From the NCBI RefSeq assembly GCF_016907845.1, contig NZ_JAFBCS010000001.1, positions 1,116,001 through 1,180,000 on the forward strand: a stretch of DNA of 64,000 nt, written 5' to 3'. Numbering within the stretch: the first letter of the stretch is position 1; each line of letters starts with the position of its first letter. This DNA is from Arcanobacterium pluranimalium (GTDB lineage Bacteria; Actinomycetota; Actinomycetes; Actinomycetales; Actinomycetaceae). The position numbers were made by a program, and so were the translations under genes. Positions 24,658 through 33,870 of this stretch are shown here, one piece after another. Below the pieces are notes generated by a model. That model saw nothing but the letters and a program-made list of their open reading frames with translations. It did not search any database and was not told the DNA's origin.

Positions 24658-25020
24658 ATGGCAGGTATCGGCAGTATGCGAGAAACCATCGACCTCATCA
24701 CCTCAGTGGCCCGCAGGGATACTGCGGGATTCACGGGCAGTAGCGAGCAGGTGGTCGCCTCGGTGCGCGCCTACCGGGAGATGAGGCACGCCAGCTCAGC
24801 GTGGGTCAACCGTGCCGCCTACACGCAGGCCACCGTCTTATTTCGTATCCGCGTGATCCCCGGGCTCACCGTCTCGGAGGTCATGCACATCGCCGCTGCC
24901 GATGGCCGCTACGTCATCGACACCGTCGAGCCCATCGGCGGCTACATCGAGATCCTTGCCCACCGTCTGCAACCGGAAGGAACCCACCATGGCACGCGTC
25001 CAGATCCGACTCCCCAATAA
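24658..25020 (+). CDS. Phage head closure protein
   Basis: 120 residues starting MAGIGSMRETIDLI. The small beta-rich sequence with RAYREMRHASSAWVNRAAYTQATVLFRIRVIPGLT fits the SPP1 gp16/HK97 head-tail adaptor class that closes the head after packaging. The position between connector and gp10-like gene supports this. The 3' end overlaps the next gene by ~32 bases. Confidence 0.8.
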   Translation: MAGIGSMRETIDLITSVARRDTAGFTGSSEQVVASVRAYREMRHASSAWVNRAAYTQATVLFRIRVIPGLTVSEVMHIAAADGRYVIDTVEPIGGYIEILAHRLQPEGTHHGTRPDPTPQ

Positions 25021-25426
25021 GTACATCGACAAACTCGAGGCCACCTCACGCCTGCTGGACACTGCAGCCGACGAAGTGCTGACAGCTGGCGCGAACGTGG
25101 TCGAACCACGCATGAAAGCCAACCTCGCATCCGCGATCGGGCGGGCGACCACGATGCCGTCCCGCTCAACCGGCCAGCTCATCGGAGCCCTGGGTGCCAC
25201 CAGCGTGAAAGTCAACTCACGAGGCGACCACAACGTCAAAGTCGGTTTCGCCGAAAACCGCCGCGACGGCAGATCGAATGCGCTGATTGCCAACGTGTTA
25301 GAGCACGGCAGAAGCAACCAGCCCGCCCGCCCGTTTCTGGCACCGACACGCTCTCAGACCAGACGGAGTGTGGTGGAGGCGATGAAAACCGTGCTGGCAT
25401 CCAAACTCGACGGGATCAGACCATGA
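24989..25426 (+). CDS. HK97 gp10-like phage tail completion protein
   Basis: 145 residues from ATG 24989 (RBS GGAAGGAAC); the reading frame is open further upstream but overlaps the head-closure gene. The sequence (IDKLEATSRLLDTAADEVLTAGANVVEPRMKANL...VGFAENRRDG..ALIANVLEHGRSNQPARPFLAPT) is typical of the gp10 family, ending with the conserved G-x-x-x-x-P-A-R-P-F segment. It joins head and tail. The last four bases overlap the next start. Confidence 0.85.
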   Translation: MARVQIRLPNKYIDKLEATSRLLDTAADEVLTAGANVVEPRMKANLASAIGRATTMPSRSTGQLIGALGATSVKVNSRGDHNVKVGFAENRRDGRSNALIANVLEHGRSNQPARPFLAPTRSQTRRSVVEAMKTVLASKLDGIRP

Positions 25427-25767
25427 CCGTCCAGCTGCTGGAAACCCTCACCATGATTGCTGACCGGCTTGATCTGCCGATCGCGGTGAGCTTGTTTAGC
25501 GCCTCGCCCGCACCAGTGACCTATCTGGTTGCCACCCCGATCGGCGACACGCTGGAGGTGTTCGCCGACAACACCCCGAGCGTCGAAGTCGAAGAAGTCC
25601 GCCTCTCCCTGTTCACAACTGGCAACTACCTGCCCTGGCGCGACACGCTCACCCACGCGCTCGTCGACGCGGGGCTGGTGGTCACCGCCAGGCGCTACAT
25701 CGGCTTCGAGGACGATACGGGCTACCACCACTACAGCTTCGATATCAGCTGCCACCACCCGTTTTAA
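25423..25767 (+). CDS. Phage tail completion/minor tail protein
   Basis: 114 residues overlapping the gp10-like gene by ATGA. The conserved organisation of HK97-like tails places a tail-terminator-type protein here, between gp10 and major tail protein. The alpha/beta sequence (LETLTMIADRLDLPIAVSLFS..PVTYLVATPIGDTLEVFADN) fits in size and in its mention of a YHHYSFDISCHHPF end. Assignment is mainly by synteny. Confidence 0.7.
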   Translation: MTVQLLETLTMIADRLDLPIAVSLFSASPAPVTYLVATPIGDTLEVFADNTPSVEVEEVRLSLFTTGNYLPWRDTLTHALVDAGLVVTARRYIGFEDDTGYHHYSFDISCHHPF

Positions 25768-25785
25768 CGAAAGGACGCAATCCCC

Positions 25786-26382
25786 ATGGCCACGATTGGT
25801 CTTGACAAGCTCTACTACGCCACGATTACCGAAAACCCCACCACCGGCGAGGAAACCTACGCCAGCCCGAAACCACTGGCCAAAGCGATCTCAGCGGAAC
25901 TGTCCGTCGAGGTCGCCGAGGCGATCTTGTATGCCGACGATGGGCCCAGCGAGATCGTCAAGGAGTTCAAATCCGGCACGCTCACCCTCGGCGTGGACGA
26001 CCTGGGAGCAGAAGCCGCAGCGGCACTGACCGGTGCCACCCTGGATGCCAACGGGGTGCTCATCTCGTCCTCGGAAGACGGCGGCACACCGGTAGCGATC
26101 GGGTTCCGTGCCGCCCGCTCCAACGGCACCTTCCAGTACTTCTGGCTCTACCGCGTTAAGTTCGCCCTGCCAAGCACCACGCTTGCCACCAAGGCCGACT
26201 CGATCACGTTCTCCACCCCGAGCATCGAGGGCACGATCCTGCGCCGCAACAAGCCAGACGCGAAGGGCCGCCACCCGTGGAAAGCCGAAGCCACCGAAGG
26301 TGACCCCAAGGTTAAGGCCGAGATCATCACCGGCTGGTACAAGTCCGTCTACGAGCCCGCCGCCACCAGCCCCGGCAAGTAA
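25786..26382 (+). CDS. Phage major tail protein (phi13 family)
   Basis: 198 residues starting MATIGLDKLYYATITENPTTGEETY, the typical opening of phi13-type major tail proteins, with ADDGPSEIVKEFKSGTLTLGVDDLG and FWLYRVKFALPSTTLATKADSITFSTPSIEGTI further on. It polymerises into the tail tube. RBS AACGAAAGGA precedes the ATG. The tail chaperone gene follows after 12 bp. Confidence 0.9.
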   Translation: MATIGLDKLYYATITENPTTGEETYASPKPLAKAISAELSVEVAEAILYADDGPSEIVKEFKSGTLTLGVDDLGAEAAAALTGATLDANGVLISSSEDGGTPVAIGFRAARSNGTFQYFWLYRVKFALPSTTLATKADSITFSTPSIEGTILRRNKPDAKGRHPWKAEATEGDPKVKAEIITGWYKSVYEPAATSPGK

Positions 26383-26394
26383 AGGAGCACCTCC

Positions 26395-26805
26395 ATGACT
26401 GACACACCATCGATTGATGCTGCCGGGCGCAGTGCGACCGTGACGATTGGTGGGAGCGAGTACGAGCTGGTGCTCACCACCAAGGCCACCCGGCTAATCG
26501 CCGAACGCTACGGCGGGCTGGACAAGCTCGGAGCCGCGTTGGAGACCTCCGAGGACCTCGGCCAGACACTGACCGAGGTGATCTGGCTGATCACGCTGCT
26601 GGCCAACCAGTCGGTGCAGATCCACAACCTCACCCACCGTGACAACCCGCGCCCGCAGTTGACGGAGGACGAGGTGGAGTTGCTGACGGTTCCTGCCGAT
26701 ATCGCCGACTATCGCGGTGCGATCGCCGAGGCACTGCAACGCGGGACCCGCCGTGACATCCTCACCGAGCCAGCCCCAAAAGCGAGCCCGGCAGCGGACG
26801 GATAG
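26395..26805 (+). CDS. Phage tail assembly chaperone (G protein)
   Basis: 136 residues with RBS AAAGGAGCAC. Its small helical form (ATVTIGGSEYELVLTTKATRLIAERYGGLDKL) and position between major tail protein and tape measure identify the G-type tail assembly chaperone. Near the 3' end a slippery heptamer allows a -1 frameshift into a downstream frame, giving a G-T fusion, as in lambda and many other siphophages. Confidence 0.85.
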   Translation: MTDTPSIDAAGRSATVTIGGSEYELVLTTKATRLIAERYGGLDKLGAALETSEDLGQTLTEVIWLITLLANQSVQIHNLTHRDNPRPQLTEDEVELLTVPADIADYRGAIAEALQRGTRRDILTEPAPKASPAADG

Positions 26806-26999
26806 TCGAATCCGACCGGGCAGTGTTCACCCGCCTGACCTACATCGGTTTAGCCCACCTCGGCCTTCGACAGGACGAGGTGGGCCTGATGGTCTTTGGT
26901 GAGCTCCTGGACCTGGTGGACTGCTGGCGGATCGAGACAGGACGAGCGAAACCAGCACGGGTGTGGTTCATCGACGACATCATCCCGCCCGGCATCTAA
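26395..26999 (+). CDS. Tail assembly chaperone G-T fusion made by -1 frameshift
   Basis: The slippery heptamer C CCA AAA at 26775-26781 precedes the G stop (26803-26805). Slipping back one base there continues into a ~72-codon frame ending at 26997-26999 (KSEPGSGRIVESDRAVFTRLTYIGL..QDEVGLMVFGELLDLVDCW), giving a ~201-residue product. The T part has no start codon of its own. The heptamer, the frame relation (-1) and the location before the tape measure are all canonical. The T domain binds tape measure while G binds tail protein. Confidence 0.85.
26775..26781 (+). promoter_or_regulatory. Programmed -1 frameshift slippery site
   Basis: CCCAAAA read as C-CCA-AAA in the zero frame; both tRNAs can re-pair after slipping to CCC-AAA. 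It is 21 bases before the zero-frame stop. Confidence 0.8.
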
Positions 27000-27025
27000 C
27001 CCCACTGACAGGCAGGTGAATCCTC

Positions 27026-29713
27026 ATGGCTGACTCATCGTTTGGTCTCAAGATCGGTCTGGAAGGTGAACGCGAGTTCAAGCGGGCCATCACCGACATC
27101 AACCGTGAGATGCGGGTGCTGGGCTCGGAGATGAAACTGGTGGCCTCCCAGTTCGACAAGAACGACAAGTCCACCCAGGCACTGGCCTCCCGCAACCAGG
27201 TGCTGACCAAAGAGATCGAGACCCAAAAGTCCAAGATCGAAACACTCAAGGTCGCGCTGGAGAACTCGGCTGCGTCGTTTGGGGAGAACGATTCGCGAAC
27301 GAAGAACTGGCAGATCCAGCTCAACAACGCCGGAGCTGAGCTCAACGAGCTGGAAAAAGAGCTCAAGGCCAACAATGATGCGCTCGGCGAGTTCGGGGAC
27401 GAGGCCGACGGGGCAGGCGATGATGCGAAAGACGCCGCCAAGGATGCCGGGCATTTGGAGGACGCGGTCGATGATCTCGGCGACGAGATGGACGACACCG
27501 GGGATAAGACCCGGATCTTCGGGGACGTGCTCAAAGCGAACCTGGCCGCCGAGGCGATCGTCGCTGGTGTCAAGGGCATCGGCAGGGCGATCGCGAGTAT
27601 CGGTCGGGGTATGGCCGATGCGTTGAAGGACGGGGTGGAGTACAACGCCCGCATGGAGCAGTACACCACCAGCTTCACCACGATGCTCGGCGATCAGGCA
27701 AAAGCCCAACAGCTGGTCAACGACCTGAAAGCTCAGGCCGCGAAGACCCCGTTCGGCATGGAGGATTTGGCGAAGAACACCCAGACCCTCATGGCGTTCG
27801 GTATCAGCGCTGACGAAGCTACCCGCAGACTAGGCCAGCTCGGTGATATCTCCCAAGGTGACGCGCAGAAGATGGAGTCACTGACGTTGGCGTTCGCCCA
27901 GATGTCCTCGACGGGCAAGCTGACAGGCCAGGACCTCAACCAGATGATCAACGCCGGGTTCAACCCGCTGGAGGAGATCTCCCGCAAGACGGGCAAGTCC
28001 ATCGGCGAGCTGAAAGAGGAGATGGCCAAGGGCGCGATCAGCGCGGACATGGTCGCTGACGCGTTCGCTTCGGCAACGGAAGAAGGCGGCCGTTTCCACG
28101 GGGCGATGGAAGCCCAGTCGAAAACCTTCACCGGCCAGCTCTCTACCATGCGCGACGGCATCGACAACCTCAAAGGCCTGCTCGCCCAAGGGCTGACCGA
28201 CGCGCTGGCTGGCACGGTCATGCCGATGGTCAACGGGTGGATCGATGAGCTCACGACAGCCTTCGAGCAAGGCGGAGCCCCAGCGTTGATCGACAAGCTC
28301 GGCGAGATCCTACAAGAAGCACTCGCGTTCATCGCAGAGCAACTGCCGATGGTCGTCGAGACCGGCATGTCGATCCTGACCGCGCTGCTGGAAGGCATCA
28401 TCGAGGTGTTGCCGTCGGTTGCTGAGACAGCGGTGATGCTCATCGTCGCACTAGTGGAGGCGATCATCGAGGCGCTGCCGTCACTGTTGGAAGCAGCCCT
28501 GCAGATCATCACCACCTTGGTCACCGGTATCGGTGAGGCACTCCCGGAGCTCATCCCTGCGGCCGTGGAGATGATTGTCGCCCTGGTCCAAGGGTTGGTT
28601 GACTCTTTGCCGATGATCCTGGAAGCCGCGTTGCAGCTCATCCTCGGGCTCGCACAGGGCCTGCTGGAAGCGATCCCGGTGCTCATTGAGGCACTGCCGC
28701 AGATCATCACCTCGATCGTGGAGTTCCTGGTCGGCGCGATCCCGCAGATCATCGAGACCGGTATCGCGTTGTTGACCTCCCTGGTCGAAGCACTCCCGGA
28801 GATCATCACCGCGATCGTGACGGTGCTGCCACAAATCATCACCGGCATCATCACCACGCTGCTGTCGGCCCTGCCGCAGCTGATTGAGGCTGGCGTCAAG
28901 CTACTCACCGCGCTCATTGGGGCGCTGCCGCAGATCATCAGCACGATCGTGGCCGCGCTGCCGCAGATTATCGCAGCGATCGTCTCGGCGATCGGTGGGG
29001 CGATCCCGCAACTGGTCATGGCAGGCGTTGAGCTGTTGACCGCGTTGATTACGAACCTGCCGCAGATCATCTCGACCATCGTGGCGGCGATCCCGCAGAT
29101 CATCACCGGGATCGTGGGCGCGGTCGGTCAAGGGGTCGGCCAGATGGCCTCTGCAGGCAGCGACCTGGTGCGGGGCTTGTGGAACGGCATCCAGTCGCTG
29201 GCGGGCTGGCTCTGGGACAGGGTCACGAGCTGGTGCTCCGACATTTGGGACGGCATCACCGGCTTTTTCGGCATCAACTCGCCGTCCAAGGAAATGGCGT
29301 GGGTCGGTGACATGCTCACCCGAGGCCTGGCCGGAGGTATCGAAGACACCGGAAGCCGAGCAGTTGCAGCCGCCGAGGACGTTGCCGCCGACACCCTGGA
29401 GGCCATGAGCAGGCTCACCAGCGGTATCGACGTGCCGATCACCGCCAGCCTGGACCCGGTCGATCTGACCCCAACCCACCTGCAACCACCGCCTGCAACC
29501 ACCACCAGCAGCGCTGTCGGCCAGGAGGCAGGGCGCGGGCTCGAGGTGGCGGGCATCGTCGACCAGACCGCCCGGGCACTGCTGGAGGCCATGGACATCA
29601 AGGTCGTGCTCAACGACGGCACGCTGGTGGGCAAACTCGCCCCAGGCATCAACCGCCAGCTGGCCCGTATCAACTCCCACCACACGGTGCTGGCCACAGG
29701 AGGAGGCGTTTGA
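27026..29713 (+). CDS. Phage tape measure protein
   Basis: 895 residues. Order: N-terminal helical coiled coil (1-150), a tape-measure core (MEQYTTSFTTMLGDQAKAQQLVNDLKAQAAKTPFGMEDLAKNTQTLMAFG), then a long repetitive hydrophobic region (about 420-710) built of ~20-residue units such as LPQIITAIV and ALPQIIETG. A C-terminal segment (WDGITGFFGINSPSKEMAWVGDMLTRGLAGGI) carries the conserved SPSK motif. It sets tail length and is ejected into the host membrane. The longest gene of the tail block, as expected. Confidence 0.95.
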   Translation: MADSSFGLKIGLEGEREFKRAITDINREMRVLGSEMKLVASQFDKNDKSTQALASRNQVLTKEIETQKSKIETLKVALENSAASFGENDSRTKNWQIQLNNAGAELNELEKELKANNDALGEFGDEADGAGDDAKDAAKDAGHLEDAVDDLGDEMDDTGDKTRIFGDVLKANLAAEAIVAGVKGIGRAIASIGRGMADALKDGVEYNARMEQYTTSFTTMLGDQAKAQQLVNDLKAQAAKTPFGMEDLAKNTQTLMAFGISADEATRRLGQLGDISQGDAQKMESLTLAFAQMSSTGKLTGQDLNQMINAGFNPLEEISRKTGKSIGELKEEMAKGAISADMVADAFASATEEGGRFHGAMEAQSKTFTGQLSTMRDGIDNLKGLLAQGLTDALAGTVMPMVNGWIDELTTAFEQGGAPALIDKLGEILQEALAFIAEQLPMVVETGMSILTALLEGIIEVLPSVAETAVMLIVALVEAIIEALPSLLEAALQIITTLVTGIGEALPELIPAAVEMIVALVQGLVDSLPMILEAALQLILGLAQGLLEAIPVLIEALPQIITSIVEFLVGAIPQIIETGIALLTSLVEALPEIITAIVTVLPQIITGIITTLLSALPQLIEAGVKLLTALIGALPQIISTIVAALPQIIAAIVSAIGGAIPQLVMAGVELLTALITNLPQIISTIVAAIPQIITGIVGAVGQGVGQMASAGSDLVRGLWNGIQSLAGWLWDRVTSWCSDIWDGITGFFGINSPSKEMAWVGDMLTRGLAGGIEDTGSRAVAAAEDVAADTLEAMSRLTSGIDVPITASLDPVDLTPTHLQPPPATTTSSAVGQEAGRGLEVAGIVDQTARALLEAMDIKVVLNDGTLVGKLAPGINRQLARINSHHTVLATGGGV

Positions 29714-30399
29714 TGCACGGTTTCACACTCGACAAGACAGTGTCCTCAACGTCGCTGGGCCTGAGGCTCACCGGCCCGGTCGACCTACCGGTGGCCGAGC
29801 GGGCCGCCGACGATATTGAGGTGGCGGGCAGGGCCGGGACGCTGACCCGCCTCGGCGGCTGGCACGACACGTCGATCACGTTGCCGCTCGCCATCACAGG
29901 CGGCCTGGCCGCCTACCACAAGGCCACACTGGCGCTGACCCGGGCGGCAACCATTCACCTGTCCCACCAGCCCGGGGCGTTCCACAAGATCAAACACGCC
30001 TCCATCAGCCCACTGCGCACGGACATGTCCTCGTGGGGATTCTTCGAGGCACACCTGGCGTGTGAGCCGTTTAGCTACCTCGACTCCGGGCTTGTCACCC
30101 ACACGCTCACCGCCTCCGGGCAGATCACCAACCCCGGGCTCGTGGATGCAGCCCCGATCATCACGATCAAGGGCACCGGGGCGCTAACGCTGACGATCAA
30201 CGCAGCCACCTACCGTGTCCAGTCACCGGCAGGGCAGATCACCCTGGACTCGGCCCGGCTTGTCGCACACGTCGCGGGCCGGGTGCAAACCGACGCGGTC
30301 ACCGGCACGTTCCCGATCCTCACCCCAGGGGTCAACCGGGTCAGTCTCGGTAGTGGCATCTCCAAAGTCGAGATCACCGGGAACTGGCGAAACCCCTAA
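29713..30399 (+). CDS. Phage distal tail (Dit-like) protein
   Basis: About 228 residues; ATG 29713 shares a base with the tape-measure stop and follows AGGAGG. The sequence (MHGFTLDKTVSSTSLGLRLTGPVDLPVAERAADDIEVAGRAGTLTRLGGWHDTSI) has the form of Siphovirus tail-component/Dit proteins that form the hub below the tail tube. The second half (LTASGQITNPGLVDAAPIITIKGTGALTLTIN) is the usual galectin-like beta domain. It precedes the tail endopeptidase/fibre gene. Confidence 0.85.
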   Translation: MHGFTLDKTVSSTSLGLRLTGPVDLPVAERAADDIEVAGRAGTLTRLGGWHDTSITLPLAITGGLAAYHKATLALTRAATIHLSHQPGAFHKIKHASISPLRTDMSSWGFFEAHLACEPFSYLDSGLVTHTLTASGQITNPGLVDAAPIITIKGTGALTLTINAATYRVQSPAGQITLDSARLVAHVAGRVQTDAVTGTFPILTPGVNRVSLGSGISKVEITGNWRNP

Positions 30400-30422
30400 C
30401 CAGGCCCATCTCTTTGCTCCCA

Positions 30423-30460
30423 GTGCGCCCGTAGCCGATTGTTTTCGGCTGCGGGCGCAC
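30423..30460 (+). terminator. Long hairpin between Dit and tail-tip genes
   Basis: GTGCGCCCG...CGGGCGCAC with inner pairing AGCCGA/TTCGGCT gives a ~16-bp stem around a short T-rich loop. No T-run follows. It ends five bases before the tail-tip ribosome site, so it may block or meter translation, or partly terminate transcription. Confidence 0.5.
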
Positions 30461-30482
30461 GTCTGTGAAAGGAACCCCACCG

Positions 30483-33404
30483 ATGCTCACCGTGCATGCC
30501 CCGACTGCCACCACGTTCACCGCCACCGGCGAGGGTGTCCTCGACCCTGAACTCATCGACGCCCGTGTCGTTGAGGAGCTCGGCGGAGCCTACCAACTGA
30601 CCGTCACCTACCCAGCAGACGGGCCGCTGGCATCACAGCTCGCAGTCGAGGCGATCATCGCAGCCCCTGTGCCCGGCACCACCATCCGGCAAGGGTTCCG
30701 TATCCACGAGGTCACCACGAGCCTGGACGGGATGTTGGAGGTCACGGCCTTCCACCTGTTCTACGACCTGGCAGGAAACTTCATCGCCGACACCTTCGTC
30801 GTCAATAAGACCCCGAAGGCGGCCCTCGACCAGCTCCTGGGTGCTGCGACCACGAAGCACCGGTTCACCGCCACCAGCTCCGATACCGCCACCAGGGCCT
30901 CTGCGCGTGTGGTGCGGATGAACCTGGCCGCAGCGATCATGGACCAGGGGTCGGACAACACGTTCGCCTCCCGGTGGGCCGGAGAGCTCACGCGCGATAA
31001 CTGGCACATCCACCACGCCGCCACACGCGGCACAGATCGTGGGGTCGTGATCCGCGATCGCAAGAACCTCACCGGCTACACCGCCACTGTCGATCTGACG
31101 AGCGTGGTCACCCGGATCGTGCCGGTCGGGTTTGATGGGATCACCCTGCCCGAGCTCTACGTCGACTCGCCACACCTGAATGCCTACGCGATCCCGAATA
31201 TCAAGGTGATGCGCTACCCGCACATCAAAGCGATCGCCGACGCCGACAACCCCCGCGAGGACGAAGTACCTCTGCCGCAGGCACACGCCCTTCTGCGTCA
31301 AGCCGCCAAGGCCGAGTACGCCACCAACCACATCGATACGCCTGCCGCGAGCTACACCATCTCCTTCGTTGACCTTGCCTCCACGAGCGAGTACGCCGAC
31401 CTTGCTGAGCTGGAGACCGTCCTGCTGGGAGACACGGTGACGGTGCAGCACGCCGACCTGGGCGTGTCCCTATCCGCCCGGGTCGTCGGCTACGAATACG
31501 ACCCGCTCCGACAGGCATATATTTCGGTGGAGTTGGGGTCGGTTGCAGGGAAGTTCACCTCGATCACCCGCCAGATCACCACCGCGCAGACAGCCGCCCA
31601 GATGGCCGCTGATCTCGCTGGCGTAGCGCTGGCATCAGCGGACGGGAAATCCACCAACCACTACGGCCCGAAACAACCCGCTGCCGCCCGCCTGGGCGAC
31701 ACGTGGTTCAAGGACAACGGCGAGACGATTGAGATCTGGATCTACCAGCTCACCGACACCGGCGAGCCCGGCTGGGTCGCCCTTGCCACGGACCTCAACC
31801 ATGCCCAAGTCAGTGCTGAACTTGCCGAGGCTCGCGCTGAGGTGGCGGCCGCGAAAACCGCTGCTGCAGATGCCCAAGCTGCCGCTGCCGCTGTCGCTGC
31901 TCGCCTCACCGAAGCCGAAACCGAGATCAGTCAGGCACGCGAGGCAGCCAGCCAGGCCGAAACCACAGCACGGGACGCTGAGGCTGTAGCCGGAGAGGCC
32001 GGCGTGAAGGTAGCCGGGCTTGAGAGCTCAGTTTTCCAAGCGCAACACCGTGCCGATACGGCCTACGAGACGGCACGGCAGGTTCAAACCAGTAGTGAGG
32101 CCCGGTTCACTGAGCTGGCGAACGCGGATAACAGCCTCGCCTCGTCGCTTTCAATGATGGCCAGCGACCTGAACCTGCGTGTGCGCTCGGGCGAGATCAT
32201 CTCCCAGATCAACATCTCACCCGAAACCATCTTGATCGCCGGTGAGCGCATACACATCACCGGCCAAACCAGTATCGATAACGCCACGATCACCACCGCA
32301 ATGATCGCTAATGCGGCGATTACCGACGCGAAGATCGCCAACCTGTCGGCAGCCAAGATCACCACCGGCACACTCGCGGCTGCCCGGATCGCGGCCGGAT
32401 CGATCACCAGTGACAAGCTCACGATCTCCAACGGGTTCATCACAACAGCGATGATCGCCAACGCCGCAATCACCGACGCGAAAATCGGTTCGTTGTCGGC
32501 CTCGAAGATCACCACCGGCGCCCTGTCTGCTGCGCGGATCGCGGCAGGCTCTATCACCAGCGACAAGCTCACCATCAAGGACGGGTTTATTGCAACCGCG
32601 ATGATTGCGAACGCGGCGATCACGAACGCGAAAATCGCCAACCTTGACGCAGGCAAAATCACCACCGGCACGCTGGGTGCTGGCCGGATCGGGGCGCGTA
32701 GTATTACTGCCGATAAGCTTGCCACCAACGCAATCCAAGTAGGTTTGGCTGGATGGAACCAGTCCATCCGTATCAGCCCCACCCAGATCTCGTGGTACAA
32801 CGGATCCACACTCGAAGGCAGCATCACCTCATCAGGGATGAGTTTCTACTATGGTGCCCGGTTCATTGGCAGAACAGGCCAGCAATACAAAAGTGGTAAC
32901 ACGTCTGTGCGGGGAATCTCGAACTCTCTCGATGTTCAAGGTGATTACATCACCTGGTCGTATATGAAGTCATCGGCCGATGATTCCTACACGACGATGC
33001 TGACGTTGGATCCGCGAGGAAAGTTTTACGGCACCACCGGTATTCATCTGGGTGCAGATTTTCGTACCCATGGGCATGATTTCTACACGGCAGGAAACCG
33101 CTCGATCGTTCTCCAAGACTGCACCCTAACAGGGAAAGGCACTTTTCCTGGCTGGTCAAGTAGCAACAACTTATCCAAAGTTGTCTTCCACACCTACGAC
33201 TTGATGGTGGTCACCAACGGATCGTTTTACAACATGTCTCGCCTGTTTGACAGGGTTGGTGACCTGATGAGCCGCGTCAACTCCTTGATCCGTTCGTTGA
33301 ATCAAGGCTGGGTCAAAAACATTAGTGATGCCGGTGGTGGGCGAATCACCTGGAACTATTTTTCCAACACCGGCCTGCAACCCATGTCCACCAACCTTTC
33401 CTAA
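30483..33404 (+). CDS. Phage tail-tip endopeptidase/fibre protein
   Basis: 973 residues from ATG 30483 (RBS GAAAGGAAC); a GTG at 30465 is in frame but overlaps the ribosome site. Residues 1-360 match the N-terminal domain of prophage tail endopeptidase proteins (baseplate hub). An alanine-rich coiled coil spans about 438-550, and three near-identical 50-residue repeats (604-753) of the type AMIANAAITDAKI..KITTGTL..RIAAGSITSDKL form a fibrous shaft. The C-terminal ~220 residues, AT-richer at DNA level, are probably the receptor-binding tip. The change of base composition suggests the tip was swapped in from another phage. Confidence 0.88.
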   Translation: MLTVHAPTATTFTATGEGVLDPELIDARVVEELGGAYQLTVTYPADGPLASQLAVEAIIAAPVPGTTIRQGFRIHEVTTSLDGMLEVTAFHLFYDLAGNFIADTFVVNKTPKAALDQLLGAATTKHRFTATSSDTATRASARVVRMNLAAAIMDQGSDNTFASRWAGELTRDNWHIHHAATRGTDRGVVIRDRKNLTGYTATVDLTSVVTRIVPVGFDGITLPELYVDSPHLNAYAIPNIKVMRYPHIKAIADADNPREDEVPLPQAHALLRQAAKAEYATNHIDTPAASYTISFVDLASTSEYADLAELETVLLGDTVTVQHADLGVSLSARVVGYEYDPLRQAYISVELGSVAGKFTSITRQITTAQTAAQMAADLAGVALASADGKSTNHYGPKQPAAARLGDTWFKDNGETIEIWIYQLTDTGEPGWVALATDLNHAQVSAELAEARAEVAAAKTAAADAQAAAAAVAARLTEAETEISQAREAASQAETTARDAEAVAGEAGVKVAGLESSVFQAQHRADTAYETARQVQTSSEARFTELANADNSLASSLSMMASDLNLRVRSGEIISQINISPETILIAGERIHITGQTSIDNATITTAMIANAAITDAKIANLSAAKITTGTLAAARIAAGSITSDKLTISNGFITTAMIANAAITDAKIGSLSASKITTGALSAARIAAGSITSDKLTIKDGFIATAMIANAAITNAKIANLDAGKITTGTLGAGRIGARSITADKLATNAIQVGLAGWNQSIRISPTQISWYNGSTLEGSITSSGMSFYYGARFIGRTGQQYKSGNTSVRGISNSLDVQGDYITWSYMKSSADDSYTTMLTLDPRGKFYGTTGIHLGADFRTHGHDFYTAGNRSIVLQDCTLTGKGTFPGWSSSNNLSKVVFHTYDLMVVTNGSFYNMSRLFDRVGDLMSRVNSLIRSLNQGWVKNISDAGGGRITWNYFSNTGLQPMSTNLS
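32292..32741 (+). repeat. Three 150-bp in-frame repeats in the tail-fibre gene
   Basis: Units begin at 32292, 32442 and 32592, each encoding 50 residues opening T/A-TAMIANAAIT. The DNA copies differ mostly at third positions, so the repeat is under protein-level selection. Confidence 0.85.
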
Positions 33405-33429
33405 ACCCTAATTTATGAAAGGAGGCCCG

Positions 33430-33870
33430 ATGCGGTTTCTTCTCCCACCGATCTATCTCAAACCCGCAATCGAGCTACTTCAAACGATGCCGCTTGCTGG
33501 ACCAGCGTCTAGGGCTCGCACCAAACTCATCCACCTTCTCCAGGGCGCCTATGCCAGCTTCGCTGAAGATGAATACGCCCTCGTTACCCAATACGCCACC
33601 ACCAGTGACGACGGCACACCAGTGTTTGATAGTGATGGCACGTTCACTCTCAAAGACCCCCAGATGGCCAAAGAGTTTCACGACCAACATCAAGCCTTGT
33701 TTAATCGGCGTATCGAAGTAGCAGGCCCGACCTATGAACAGCACGCCAGTGACATACAAGCCTTCCTTGATGCCTCACCAATGGAACTTACCGGCATACA
33801 AGCTGAGGCCTATAACGTCCTCTACGACGCCATCATCGAAACCCTCGATGAGGATAAGGACAGGCAATGA
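33430..33870 (+). CDS. Phage protein of unknown function downstream of tail fibre
   Basis: 146 residues from ATG 33430, which has AAAGGAGG at ideal distance; the ATG at 33415 is part of that site. The soluble sequence (PAIELLQTMPLAGPASRARTKLIHLLQGAYASFAEDEYALVTQYATTSDDG...) resembles small proteins of unknown role encoded just after tail fibres in Gram-positive siphophages (possible fibre chaperone or baseplate accessory). The stop overlaps the next small gene by ATGA. Confidence 0.65.
   Translation: MRFLLPPIYLKPAIELLQTMPLAGPASRARTKLIHLLQGAYASFAEDEYALVTQYATTSDDGTPVFDSDGTFTLKDPQMAKEFHDQHQALFNRRIEVAGPTYEQHASDIQAFLDASPMELTGIQAEAYNVLYDAIIETLDEDKDRQ

Noticed and set aside
27733..29106. A 457-codon minus-strand frame opposite the tape measure gene
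   Set aside because: Its repetitive Ser/Ile/Met content mirrors the tape-measure repeats and it has no independent motif.
32292..32741. Possible CRISPR-like or transposon repeat array
   Set aside because: The units are 150 bp, in frame and encode the fibre shaft; no spacers or cas genes exist.
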